From Lachnospiraceae bacterium (GTDB taxonomy: Bacteria; Bacillota; Clostridia; Lachnospirales; Lachnospiraceae), in assembly GCA_024698715.1 (NCBI GenBank), contig JAILRA010000100.1:36629-100628 (forward strand): a stretch of DNA of 64,000 nucleotides, given 5' to 3'. The notes beneath the pieces are model-generated. The model did not search any database. It was not told the origin of the DNA and saw only the letters and a program-made list of their open reading frames with translations. This document shows, piece after piece, positions 1 through 8,062 of this stretch (the stretch's first letter is position 1; each line of letters starts with the position of its first letter). Both the position numbers and the translations under genes were made by a program.

Positions 1-384
1 TGCGTTATCGTAAAGGATGGTAAGATCATCGGACGCGGGCACAACAGAGTGCTCTTAAAACACGATTCGACCTGTCACGGTGAGATGGAAGCGATAAGAG
101 ATGCCTGTGAAAAGACGGGAAGTCACGATCTTTCCGGCTGTGAACTTTACACAACAGCTGAACCCTGTCCGATGTGTCTCGGCGCGATCCTCTGGGCCAA
201 TATTTCAAAAGTGTATTACGGATGTAATGTTAACGATACCGACAAGATCGGTTTCAGGGATGACAAGTTTTATGATTTTTTTAACGGAGACAACAGCATT
301 CTGACACTTGAAGAAAATGAGAGGAAAGAGTGTCAAAAACTTTTTAACGAATACAATAAAGACAAAGAAGCTCAGAGATACTGA
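1..384 (+). CDS. Nucleoside deaminase, guanine-deaminase-like (5' end missing)
   Basis: The reading frame is open from the first base, so the N-terminus lies outside the window. The zinc-dependent cytidine-deaminase fold is visible: HGE at about residues 26-28 (zinc ligand and catalytic Glu; most relatives have HAE) and PCPMC at about 55-59 (two Cys zinc ligands). The stretch after PCPMC (GAILWA, then a GFRDD-like tail) looks more like guanine deaminase (GuaD) than the tRNA adenosine deaminase TadA, so hydrolytic deamination of guanine is the best guess. Substrate choice cannot be settled from this fragment. A terminator follows about 60 bases downstream. Confidence 0.8.
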   Translation, partial: CVIVKDGKIIGRGHNRVLLKHDSTCHGEMEAIRDACEKTGSHDLSGCELYTTAEPCPMCLGAILWANISKVYYGCNVNDTDKIGFRDDKFYDFFNGDNSILTLEENERKECQKLFNEYNKDKEAQRY

Positions 385-440
385 TCCATTTCAAAAAATA
401 AATTGGAAAATACAGTAAACAAAAAGAAAAATTATAAATA

Positions 441-491
441 AAAAAACAGCGATGATATTTGTCCGAAAATCGGTTTATATCATCGCTTTTT
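441..491. terminator. Bidirectional intrinsic terminator between convergent genes
   Basis: Perfect 11-bp inverted repeat, AGCGATGATAT at 448-458 and ATATCATCGCT at 477-487. It is flanked by an A-run (441-446) and a T-run (487-491), so it can terminate the deaminase gene from the left and relQ from the right. Confidence 0.85.
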
Positions 492-500
492 GTTTGAAAT

Positions 501-1196
501 TTACTGAACGGCATCAGGATATTTCGGATAGATCTGATTTTTGATATCCTGCATTTTGGAATCCATTTCCGTGATCGTATTGGCACAGTCCAAAAGCTGA
601 GCACTGATAGCCTGAGATATTTCTTCGGTCAGGTCTTTCTTGTAACGCATTTCATGTTCAAGACTTGCCCAGAAATCCATGGCGATCGTTCTTAACTGAA
701 CTTCGACTTTAAGATATTCCTTGTGCTCGGAGAAGAATACGGGAATTTCCACTATCATGTGATAACTTCTGTATCCGTTCGGCTTGGGAGCGCGGATGTA
801 ATCTTTGTAATTGATCAATTTGATATCGTCCTGTTTCAATATCATGTCTGCGATCTCGTAGATATCATCCACGAAAGGACAGATTACTCTGATACCTGCA
901 ACATCATGTATTTCATCCTGAATATTGTCAAATGAAAAATCAAGATTTTTTCTGTTCAGTTTGTCACGAATACTTTGGATTGTTTTGATCCTGGAATAGA
1001 TCGCGTGGATCGGATTTCTTTTGTTTTTGATCTGAAGTTCTTCATTCAAGACTTCAAATTTTGTACGTATCTCCTTGATGGCACAAGAGTATTTGGTCAT
1101 CAATTCCTTATACTGATCCAGAACGTTCAAAAGTTCCTCTCCGGAGAGCTGATCCTTAAGCTCGTTAATCAGCATAATATTCTCTTCGCTTTGCAT
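501..1196 (-). CDS. relQ: Small alarmone synthetase, RelQ/YjbM family
   Basis: 231 aa, a single RelA/SpoT synthetase domain with no HD hydrolase, TGS or ACT domain. It should make (p)ppGpp from ATP and GDP/GTP in the cytosol. Visible motifs: DVAGIR at 98-103, GYRSYH at 141-146, and EVQLRT at 165-170 followed by the MDFWASLEH segment typical of synthetase domains. An AAGGGGG ribosome site lies just upstream on the minus strand, supporting the start at 1196. RelQ proteins in other Bacillota act as tetramers, allosterically controlled by pppGpp and RNA; that is family knowledge. The full-length Rel is encoded at 32972, so both enzyme types are present. Confidence 0.92.
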   Translation of the reverse strand: MQSEENIMLINELKDQLSGEELLNVLDQYKELMTKYSCAIKEIRTKFEVLNEELQIKNKRNPIHAIYSRIKTIQSIRDKLNRKNLDFSFDNIQDEIHDVAGIRVICPFVDDIYEIADMILKQDDIKLINYKDYIRAPKPNGYRSYHMIVEIPVFFSEHKEYLKVEVQLRTIAMDFWASLEHEMRYKKDLTEEISQAISAQLLDCANTITEMDSKMQDIKNQIYPKYPDAVQ

Positions 1197-1351
1197 TGCA
1201 TAACCCCCTTACTTACATAATGATATTTTATCATAGACAGAGGTAAATGTGTATAGCTATTATGTTAAATTCACCAAATGTACATATATTATTCATCGTA
1301 TATTTTCATTTAAAATATTAGTGAAAATAAGATTCTTTTATGTATAAAAAA

Positions 1352-1380
1352 TTGAAAATGTGACGCTAGGGGAATATAAT
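1352..1380 (+). promoter_or_regulatory. Sigma-A-type promoter of the SLH protein gene
   Basis: TTGAAA at 1352-1357, 17-base spacer, TATAAT at 1375-1380. It lies about 40 bases before the ATG at 1419, giving a short leader with an AGGAG-type ribosome site. Confidence 0.65.
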
Positions 1381-1418
1381 AAATCCGTATATTTTTTTAA
1401 TTCTGATAGGAGATTTTT

Positions 1419-2309
1419 ATGATAAAGTGTCAATATTGCGGTGAAAAGATCAGAAAAGATTCTGTTTTTTGCAATAAATGCGGAAAGAAACTTGAGATAA
1501 AGAAAAAGAGTAATATTAAACCGATAATCATTGCGGCAGTATCTGTTTCCGTATTGGTTATATGTTTGTTCATTGTTTCGGGTCTGGTCCTTTTCTTAAA
1601 CAGAGACAAATTGTTTAAAAAAGATAAGCAGCCCATTCAGGATAATGTCGAAGTAGTTTCAAATACAGATAACGCTGATACAGTTTTACCTGAGGATAAT
1701 GCATCGACTGAAACAGTTGAAGCGGAACCTGAAATTGATGTGACAGAGATATTTACAGATGTAAAACCCGGAGCATGGTATGTTGATACTGTTAAGTATG
1801 TATATGAAAAAGGAATAATGACCGGTACGGGAAAAGGTGATACATTTGAACCCGACGCCGAACTGACAAGGGGACAGTTTGTAATGATTCTTTATTCCAT
1901 GGAAGGCAAACCTGAAGTTTCGGGTGAAAATGTCTTTACCGATGTAAATGAATCAGCGTATTATGCAAACTCAACTGTATGGGCTTCAGAAAAAGGAATT
2001 ACAGCCGGTACAGGAGACGAGAATTTCAGCCCGAATAACATTATTACAAGAGAGCAGCTTGTGATCATGCTTTACAAATATGCCGGCATGAAGGGTTATG
2101 ATCTTACAACTGATGAGAATGCATTAAACGAATTTAAAGATACCGATAAAGTCAGCCAATATGCAACAGAAGCTGTAAAATGGGCTCTGAATCAGGATAT
2201 TATTTCAGGCAAAGAAACGGATGGAGAACTGAAACTTGATCCTCAAAGAAGTGCCACCAGAGCAGAATGTGCAACAATGATCATGAAGCTGATCGAAAAG
2301 AACAAATGA
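1419..2309 (+). CDS. Zinc-ribbon, single-TM protein with three SLH repeats
   Basis: 296 aa. The N-terminus is a zinc ribbon with Cys at 4, 7, 18 and 21. A Lys-rich stretch follows, then one membrane helix (about 34-60), an acidic Asn/Asp-rich linker (65-108) and three S-layer-homology repeats (about 110-292, each starting near an FTDV or FKDT motif and containing a T-R-x-Q/E-like signature). The positive charges before the helix put the zinc ribbon in the cytoplasm and the SLH repeats outside, where SLH domains normally bind secondary cell-wall polymers. Its role is unknown; it could link wall state to a cytosolic partner. It stands alone with its own promoter, divergent from relQ. Confidence 0.85.
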   Translation: MIKCQYCGEKIRKDSVFCNKCGKKLEIKKKSNIKPIIIAAVSVSVLVICLFIVSGLVLFLNRDKLFKKDKQPIQDNVEVVSNTDNADTVLPEDNASTETVEAEPEIDVTEIFTDVKPGAWYVDTVKYVYEKGIMTGTGKGDTFEPDAELTRGQFVMILYSMEGKPEVSGENVFTDVNESAYYANSTVWASEKGITAGTGDENFSPNNIITREQLVIMLYKYAGMKGYDLTTDENALNEFKDTDKVSQYATEAVKWALNQDIISGKETDGELKLDPQRSATRAECATMIMKLIEKNK

Positions 2310-2332
2310 ACCGGGGGGACGGAGTTCCCGGT
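2310..2332. repeat. GC-rich hairpin, REP-like
   Basis: Directly after the SLH gene stop is a GC-rich palindrome. ACCGGG at 2310-2315 pairs with CCCGGT at 2327-2332, two G-U pairs extend it inward, and the loop is 7 nt. It has no T-run and stands out from the AT-rich surroundings. It resembles repeated extragenic palindromes, but only one copy is seen here. Confidence 0.4.
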
Positions 2333-2352
2333 CCAAAAATAAGTAAATTTGT

Positions 2353-2395
2353 GATAGCCGAGAACATGATAACAATAAATGTTCTCGGCTATTTG
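2353..2395 (+). terminator. Probable terminator of the SLH gene
   Basis: Perfect 14-bp inverted repeat at 2354-2367 and 2379-2392 with an 11-nt loop. The T-run after it is short (TTT), so termination may be incomplete or the hairpin may mainly protect the 3' end. Confidence 0.6.
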
Positions 2396-2559
2396 CAATA
2401 AATCAGAATAATACCGATAAGTTGTGGTATTTATGCTGAATTTGTGTTAACATATTGAAGGGTATGTATAAATGATTATTCCCTTTTTCACAAAAAACAT
2501 TTATATATACGTATTCCGTTTAAATAAATATACATAAAGTTTAAGTGTGGATAAGAACA

Positions 2560-3825
2560 ATGACGCATTCAAACGATTTGGATTTTTTTAACAGAATACC
2601 CGTTGCATGTCTTTTGGTCAATAAAATCGGAAGGCCTAATTTTATATGCAATCTAAAGTTTCTTGCACTTGTCGGATATGATGATTCCCAGATGAGCGAA
2701 GTGTTTATCAGGGATTTCACAAAGGTGTTCGATGAGGCGGATATTGTTGCGTTCCGAAAACAGCTTCGTGAGTCCGAAGGAACCAAGAAATCGGTAAAAC
2801 AGGAACTTAAACTTACACGAAGCGATTCGACCAGAATATATACCGTAATAGAAGCCGAAGTCAGTGAAGAGAATGACGGAAACTATATTCTTTGTGCGCT
2901 TACGGACATTACCGAGATCAAGAAAGCTCAGAATGACTATATGCTTGAACAGGAAAGACTTCTTGCGGTATTAAGGAATTTCGATGACGATCTTTTTGAG
3001 TATGATTTTGAAGATGATCTGTTGAAACTGTTTAACAAAGATGTGCTTTTAAAAGACTCTTTCGGTGACAGCAGATGGATCAAATATCCGGATTTTTCAA
3101 AGAATCTTGCATTTGACAGAAAATTCCATCCCGAAGACGAAACCAAGATAAGATATGTGATCGAGCAGAGATGCGATGCACGCTTACAGGTTCGTTTGCG
3201 TCCGAACGAAGGCTCTGAATTCAGATGGTACGAGATAGAATTCAATCTTTTACAGAATGAATCCGATAACAGCATCGGTTTTGTGGGAAGCATTCACGAT
3301 ATCGATGAACTGAAAGCAAGTACTCTTGAATTCAAGAAAAAATCACAGCATGATTCTCTTACCGGACTTTACAACAACGCCAGCATAAAAGAGATCATAG
3401 AAGCATATTTCCAGAAAGACGGAAGAGAGAAGACGAATGCGCTTATCATTCTCGACCTGGATGATTTCAAGCATGTGAACGATACGTACGGACATCGTTT
3501 CGGCGACAGTGTAATAAGAGCGGCAGCGGATACTCTTAACTATACATTCGGAGAAAACGATCTGACGGCAAGAATAGGCGGAGACGAATTCCTGGTATTC
3601 TGCAAGGATATACTGGATATGTCATCCGTTAACGAAAAAGTCAAAAAGATGTTTGATAATTTTTCGGCCAATCCCGTCGGAGAAAAAGAGCAGTACGTTA
3701 TTAAAGCCAGCGTCGGAATTTCGGTATCGCCTCAGGACGGCAGTACATTCAAGAGACTCTTCGACAAGGCTGACAGAAACATGTACAAGGTGAAACGTTC
3801 CGGAAAGAATTCATACAATTTCTGA
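2560..3825 (+). CDS. PAS-containing diguanylate cyclase (GGDEF)
   Basis: About 421 aa from the ATG at 2560. A GTG at 2545 in frame would add five residues; neither start has a strong ribosome site. There is an N-terminal PAS-like domain (about 10-125), a second PAS-like region (about 135-260) and a C-terminal GGDEF domain with an intact GGDEF signature near residue 340. The expected product is c-di-GMP from two GTP. The inhibitory I-site (RxxD five residues before GGDEF) is absent, since GEND occupies that place, so product inhibition through that site is not expected. No membrane helix is seen, so this is probably a cytosolic sensor; the ligand is unknown. Confidence 0.88.
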   Translation: MTHSNDLDFFNRIPVACLLVNKIGRPNFICNLKFLALVGYDDSQMSEVFIRDFTKVFDEADIVAFRKQLRESEGTKKSVKQELKLTRSDSTRIYTVIEAEVSEENDGNYILCALTDITEIKKAQNDYMLEQERLLAVLRNFDDDLFEYDFEDDLLKLFNKDVLLKDSFGDSRWIKYPDFSKNLAFDRKFHPEDETKIRYVIEQRCDARLQVRLRPNEGSEFRWYEIEFNLLQNESDNSIGFVGSIHDIDELKASTLEFKKKSQHDSLTGLYNNASIKEIIEAYFQKDGREKTNALIILDLDDFKHVNDTYGHRFGDSVIRAAADTLNYTFGENDLTARIGGDEFLVFCKDILDMSSVNEKVKKMFDNFSANPVGEKEQYVIKASVGISVSPQDGSTFKRLFDKADRNMYKVKRSGKNSYNF

Positions 3826-3876
3826 TGCGGATCATCTGAAAAGACTTAAAATACAAATTTCGGAGATACAGATAAA

Positions 3877-4617
3877 ATGCTGGAATTAAAAAACATTTCA
3901 TATGAAGTATCGGATGAAAATGACAACAAAGAAATTTTGAAAAATATAAGTCTCAGCATAGACGAAAGATTTGTTGCCATTACGGGTCCGAACGGTGGCG
4001 GTAAATCCACCCTGGCAAAGCTCATTGCGGGTATCATCAAACCGACGACCGGAAAAATTTTCCTTGACGGAAAAGACATTACCGACATGAGCATTACGGA
4101 AAGAGCCCAAAACGGCATCAGTTTTGCTTTTCAGCAACCGGTAAGATTTAAAGGGATCACGGTTAAAGATCTTATCACATATGCGGTAGGACATCCTATT
4201 TCCACAACCGAAGCGTGCAGTTATCTTTCGGAAGTGGGACTTTGTGCAAAAGATTACATCAACAGAGAATTGAATGCTTCGCTTTCGGGCGGAGAAGCAA
4301 AAAGAATAGAAATAGCCATGACGATGGCGAGAGGAACGGCTTTGTCGATATTTGACGAGCCTGAAGCAGGCATTGACCTTTGGAGTTTCCAGAGCCTTAT
4401 AAAAGTGTTTGAGATGATGCACGAAAAGGCAGGCGGAAGCATCATTATCATTTCACATCAGGAAAGGATCTTAAATATTGCGGACAAGATAATCGTGCTT
4501 GCAAACGGTGAACTGGTAAATATGGGCGGCAAAGATGAGATTCTTCCTTCTCTTTTGACTGATGGCCCCGGATGTTCCGTATTGATGGATAAAATGAAGG
4601 AGGTCAGAAATGGATAG
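3877..4617 (+). CDS. sufC: Fe-S assembly ATPase SufC
   Basis: 246 aa ABC-type ATPase without membrane domains. Walker A (GPNGGGKST, about 37-45), signature LSGGEAKR (about 136-143), Walker B ending in FDEPEAG (about 160) and an H-loop in IISHQE are all present. The FDEPEAGID form is typical of SufC. It should drive conformational change of its SufB/D-type partner during Fe-S cluster assembly. Its last 8 bases overlap the start of the partner gene, implying translational coupling. No cysteine desulfurase, SufU or separate SufD is next to it, matching the two-gene SUF-like minimal arrangement known from archaea and anaerobes. Confidence 0.92.
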   Translation: MLELKNISYEVSDENDNKEILKNISLSIDERFVAITGPNGGGKSTLAKLIAGIIKPTTGKIFLDGKDITDMSITERAQNGISFAFQQPVRFKGITVKDLITYAVGHPISTTEACSYLSEVGLCAKDYINRELNASLSGGEAKRIEIAMTMARGTALSIFDEPEAGIDLWSFQSLIKVFEMMHEKAGGSIIIISHQERILNIADKIIVLANGELVNMGGKDEILPSLLTDGPGCSVLMDKMKEVRNG

Positions 4618-5527
4618 AATTACCAAAGATCTGCTCGAACAGGTTGCAGGTCTTCATGATATTCCTACGGGAGCCTACAATATCCGTAAGGACGGACAGC
4701 TTTACGGCAGGAACGTATCTGCTAACATCGATATCGTAACCAAGACTGACAAACCCGGAATCGATATTATCATCAAAGACAATACCGTTAACGAAAGTGT
4801 TCATATTCCCGTTATCATAGCTCAGTCAGGCTTAAAAGAAGCGGTATACAACGACTTCATCATAGGTGAAAACTGTGATGTTACGATCATAGCCGGATGC
4901 GGTATCCATAACGGCGGAAAAGAAGCGAGCGAGCATTCAGGAATTCATTCGTTCGATATCGGTAAAAATTCAAAAGTTAAATATGTTGAAAAACATTACG
5001 GACAGGGTGAAGGTACCGGCGAGAGGATCATGAACCCAAAAACTCATATCGTCCTGAAAGAGGGAGCGTATATGGAAATGGATACGGTTCAGATCGAGGG
5101 AATCGACTCTACGTTAAGAGAGACATCAGCTAAACTTGCCGATGACGCGAGACTTGTTATAAAAGAAAAGATCATGACTCATGACAAGCAGTATGCAGAG
5201 ACCAATTTCAGCGTGGACCTGGACGGCGTAAACTGCAGCGCGGATCTGGTATCGAGATCCGTAGCCAAAAACGAGTCAAAACAGATTTTCAAATCCGAAA
5301 TCAACGGCAACAATATCTGCCACGGACACAGCGAGTGCGATGCCATCATAATGGACAATGCTTCGGTAAAAGCTCTTCCCGCACTTACTGCCAACAATCT
5401 GGATGCATCACTTATCCACGAGGCAGCGATCGGTAAGATTGCCGGAGAACAGCTTATCAAACTTATGACTTTAGGTCTTAGTGAAGAAGAAGCGGAAAAA
5501 GAAATAGTTGCAGGATTCTTAAAATAA
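4610..5527 (+). CDS. Single SufB/SufD-family scaffold (minimal SUF partner)
   Basis: 305 aa, much shorter than typical SufB (about 470). It keeps the beta-helix core and the C-terminal SufBD signature. The Cys that aligns with E. coli SufB Cys405 (in ECDAII, about residue 243) and the Glu that aligns with Glu434 (in HEAAIG, about residue 271) are both kept, so it is more SufB-like than SufD-like and could support cluster formation as a homodimer with SufC. The large N-terminal region of classical SufB is missing. It overlaps sufC by 8 bases and ends at a strong terminator, so sufC and this gene form a two-gene unit. Confidence 0.88.
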   Translation: MDRITKDLLEQVAGLHDIPTGAYNIRKDGQLYGRNVSANIDIVTKTDKPGIDIIIKDNTVNESVHIPVIIAQSGLKEAVYNDFIIGENCDVTIIAGCGIHNGGKEASEHSGIHSFDIGKNSKVKYVEKHYGQGEGTGERIMNPKTHIVLKEGAYMEMDTVQIEGIDSTLRETSAKLADDARLVIKEKIMTHDKQYAETNFSVDLDGVNCSADLVSRSVAKNESKQIFKSEINGNNICHGHSECDAIIMDNASVKALPALTANNLDASLIHEAAIGKIAGEQLIKLMTLGLSEEEAEKEIVAGFLK

Positions 5528-5535
5528 AGAGTATC

Positions 5536-5564
5536 AGTGCCGTCGCATCGCGTCGGCACTTTTT
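5536..5564 (+). terminator. Terminator of the sufC operon
   Basis: AGTGCCG at 5536-5542 pairs with CGGCACT at 5554-5560, with two more inner pairs and a T-run (5560-5564). It ends only six bases before the ATG of the next gene. Confidence 0.85.
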
Positions 5565-5570
5565 GAAATC

Positions 5571-6401
5571 ATGGGAAAAAAGAAGAACAGTAAAAATATC
5601 AAAAAAAACAACAAAATCAATAATAACGACAAAATCAATAATAACAAAAATAGCAGTGAAAATAATAACGTTAATAACGAAAAGAACGATACTGATAAAA
5701 GCCGTGAAAATGTCGGTATTATAATTTCAGTTGTAATATGTTTTTTGTTGATCGCATGCGTTATGCTCTTCGGACTGGCATACATAAAGAATGCTGCCGA
5801 TAGTGTCGGTATCAGGGAAGAAGGGTACAGGAATCTTTGTCAGGTGGTGATTGTTTCCGGAAACAAGATCGGAAAAGGTATCGTTATCGGAACGGATGAG
5901 AAATATATAGATATCATAACTCCCAAGCATCTTGTGGACGAAGAAAACCATGTTACGGTGGAATTCGGAAACAAGGGTAAGGTTGAGAGCGAAGTCTGTT
6001 ATTATTTTAAAAAAGCCGATGCAGCGATAATCCGTTTGGACAGGGAAATTACGGATATTTATTTTAAAGGTGCGAAAGTGCCCGTTCTTATGTCCAAAAA
6101 CGAATATGAATCGATCCCGATCAGTGAACATGTTTTTTACGCTTACGACATTTATGATACAAGTCTTGAATTCAAAGAAGGCATATGGGTGGAATCGTAC
6201 AAATATGTTTACGAGATATCATCCGACGCGGGATTGTTTATCGGTGAAGTTCTTCCCGGAATGTCAGGTGAAGGAGTATTTGACAAAGACAACAAACTTA
6301 TCGGAATGATAGTTGCGGCATCCGATACCGAAGGAGCCGTGATTCCCGCATATGAACTAAGAAACGAATATATGCAGTGGATTATTACAAATAATGAGTA
6401 G
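5571..6401 (+). CDS. Membrane-anchored trypsin-like serine protease
   Basis: 276 aa. A Lys/Asn-rich cytoplasmic head (1-46) precedes one membrane helix (about 48-72) and an outer trypsin-fold domain. The likely triad is His120 (in ITPKHLV), Asp150 (in KKADAAIIRL) and Ser232 (in PGMSGEGVF, replacing the usual GNSGG). The layout is HtrA/DegP-like but has no PDZ domain. It probably cleaves wall-associated or secreted proteins; the substrate is unknown. The start is uncertain: the ATG lies right after a terminator, no ribosome site fits, and the next in-frame Met is inside the helix. Confidence 0.72.
   Translation: MGKKKNSKNIKKNNKINNNDKINNNKNSSENNNVNNEKNDTDKSRENVGIIISVVICFLLIACVMLFGLAYIKNAADSVGIREEGYRNLCQVVIVSGNKIGKGIVIGTDEKYIDIITPKHLVDEENHVTVEFGNKGKVESEVCYYFKKADAAIIRLDREITDIYFKGAKVPVLMSKNEYESIPISEHVFYAYDIYDTSLEFKEGIWVESYKYVYEISSDAGLFIGEVLPGMSGEGVFDKDNKLIGMIVAASDTEGAVIPAYELRNEYMQWIITNNE
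5612..5645 (+). repeat. 18-base tandem repeat inside the protease gene
   Basis: The 16-mer CAAAATCAATAATAAC occurs at 5612-5627 and again at 5630-5645, coding two copies of a KINNN unit. Its length could change by slippage without breaking the frame. Confidence 0.7.
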
Positions 6402-6565
6402 GATTGTTCGGATATTTATTAATTTGTTCCATCGAACAAAAGGAAGCGGATGTTCAAACAGTAAACATATGGATTTCGGATGACTCGTATGAATGCGAGA
6501 ATTGAGAAGCAATGAAGCAATTCGCCATCATGATTAGTGGAAAAGGAGCTTTGAGAAAGATCAAT

Positions 6566-7987
6566 ATGAAAAACACTCTTGATTATTTTAAGGAAATTTG
6601 TGCGATCCCGCACGGTTCATACAATATCGATGCGATAAGTGATCATCTTACTGATTTTGCAAAAGAACACGGTCTTTCATACAGACAGGATGATCTTAAA
6701 AACGTGATCATAAGAAAACCGGCATCAGAAGGATATGAAAACGAACCCGGAATAATCATTCAGGGACATATGGATATGGTGGCCGTAAAAGATGAAGGTG
6801 TTGAGATAGACCTTGAAAAAGAAGGTCTGAGGCTTGAGGAAAAAGACGGTTATCTTTTTGCAAAGGGAACTTCGCTCGGCGGAGATGACGGTATTGCTCT
6901 GGCATATTCATTGAGGATCCTGGCTGATGATACATTAAAACATCCCGAACTTGAATGCGTATTTACCGTAAACGAAGAAGTCGGAATGGAGGGTGCGATA
7001 GGACTTGATATGTCCGATATAAAGGGCAGGTATCTTCTCAATGTGGATTCGGAAGAAGAGGGCATCATAACTACTTCCTGTGCAGGCGGTGTTACCCTGA
7101 ATTCTCTTCTTGAATGTTCGTGTGATACGGAATCATACGGTGATACATATCTTTTGGAGATCAAAAATCTTAAGGGCGGTCATTCGGGAACTTCCATTCA
7201 TGAAGGAAGATCTAATGCATGTATACTTGCCGGACGCTTGCTGGATTCGATTATAAAAAAGGGAAAGACTGACCTTATCGGAATATCGGGCGGTGAGAAA
7301 GAGAATGCCATTCCCGCATCGTCATCCATGATAATATGTACGGAAATCTGCAGTGAAGATTTTTCGGATGTCATCAATGATTTCGACAAAACCGTGAATG
7401 AAGAATATGAAGGCATAGAAGATGAGATCGTAATCTCGGTAACACCGTTAAGCAACACCGAGGGTGTGAAATGCATCGACAAAACCGGGATAATAGCGAA
7501 AGCGCTTACCGAAGTTCCGGACGGCGTGATAAAGATGTGCGAAAACATCGATATGGTGGAAACCAGTCTTAACCTTGGTGTTATGAGGCTGGACGAACAG
7601 GGATTTAAACTGACGTTCTGCATAAGAAGTTCGATCGCAAAAGAGAAGGATGATCTGAAAGAAAAAGTCGGAACGATCCTTGCGAAGAAGGGATTTAAGC
7701 TTGCTCTGTCGGGAGATTATCCCGGTTGGGAATTCAATCCGGAATCCATGCTCACAAAGAGATGTGTGGAGTGTTACAGAAAAGTTTATTCAAAAGAACC
7801 CGAAGTTCTCGGAGTGCACGCAGGTCTTGAATGCGGAATACTGATGGAAAAGAAAAAGAATCTCGACTGTGTTTCCATCGGTCCGAACATTCTCAATATT
7901 CACACTACGGGTGAAAAACTGGCTCTGGACAGTGTGGAAAGAACGGAAAGATTAATACTTGAAATAATTGCTTACAAAGAGAATTAA
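6566..7987 (+). CDS. pepD: Aminoacyl-histidine dipeptidase (M20C family)
   Basis: 473 aa from the ATG at 6566. An in-frame ATG at 6512 would add 18 residues, but family members begin near the YFKEICAIP segment, so the later start is preferred. Zinc-ligand motifs are present in order: GHMDMV, GDDGIA, NEEVGMEGA, DSEEEG and a late NIHTTGE. The enzyme hydrolyses Xaa-His and other dipeptides in the cytosol, recycling amino acids. It precedes an NhaC-type antiporter gene by about 75 bases on the same strand. Confidence 0.92.
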   Translation: MKNTLDYFKEICAIPHGSYNIDAISDHLTDFAKEHGLSYRQDDLKNVIIRKPASEGYENEPGIIIQGHMDMVAVKDEGVEIDLEKEGLRLEEKDGYLFAKGTSLGGDDGIALAYSLRILADDTLKHPELECVFTVNEEVGMEGAIGLDMSDIKGRYLLNVDSEEEGIITTSCAGGVTLNSLLECSCDTESYGDTYLLEIKNLKGGHSGTSIHEGRSNACILAGRLLDSIIKKGKTDLIGISGGEKENAIPASSSMIICTEICSEDFSDVINDFDKTVNEEYEGIEDEIVISVTPLSNTEGVKCIDKTGIIAKALTEVPDGVIKMCENIDMVETSLNLGVMRLDEQGFKLTFCIRSSIAKEKDDLKEKVGTILAKKGFKLALSGDYPGWEFNPESMLTKRCVECYRKVYSKEPEVLGVHAGLECGILMEKKKNLDCVSIGPNILNIHTTGEKLALDSVERTERLILEIIAYKEN

Positions 7988-8062
7988 TGCTTTTCAGACA
8001 GATGATTATGTTATAAAATAATATTTGTGGACAATTACATGAATCATTGGGGAGGAAATATC

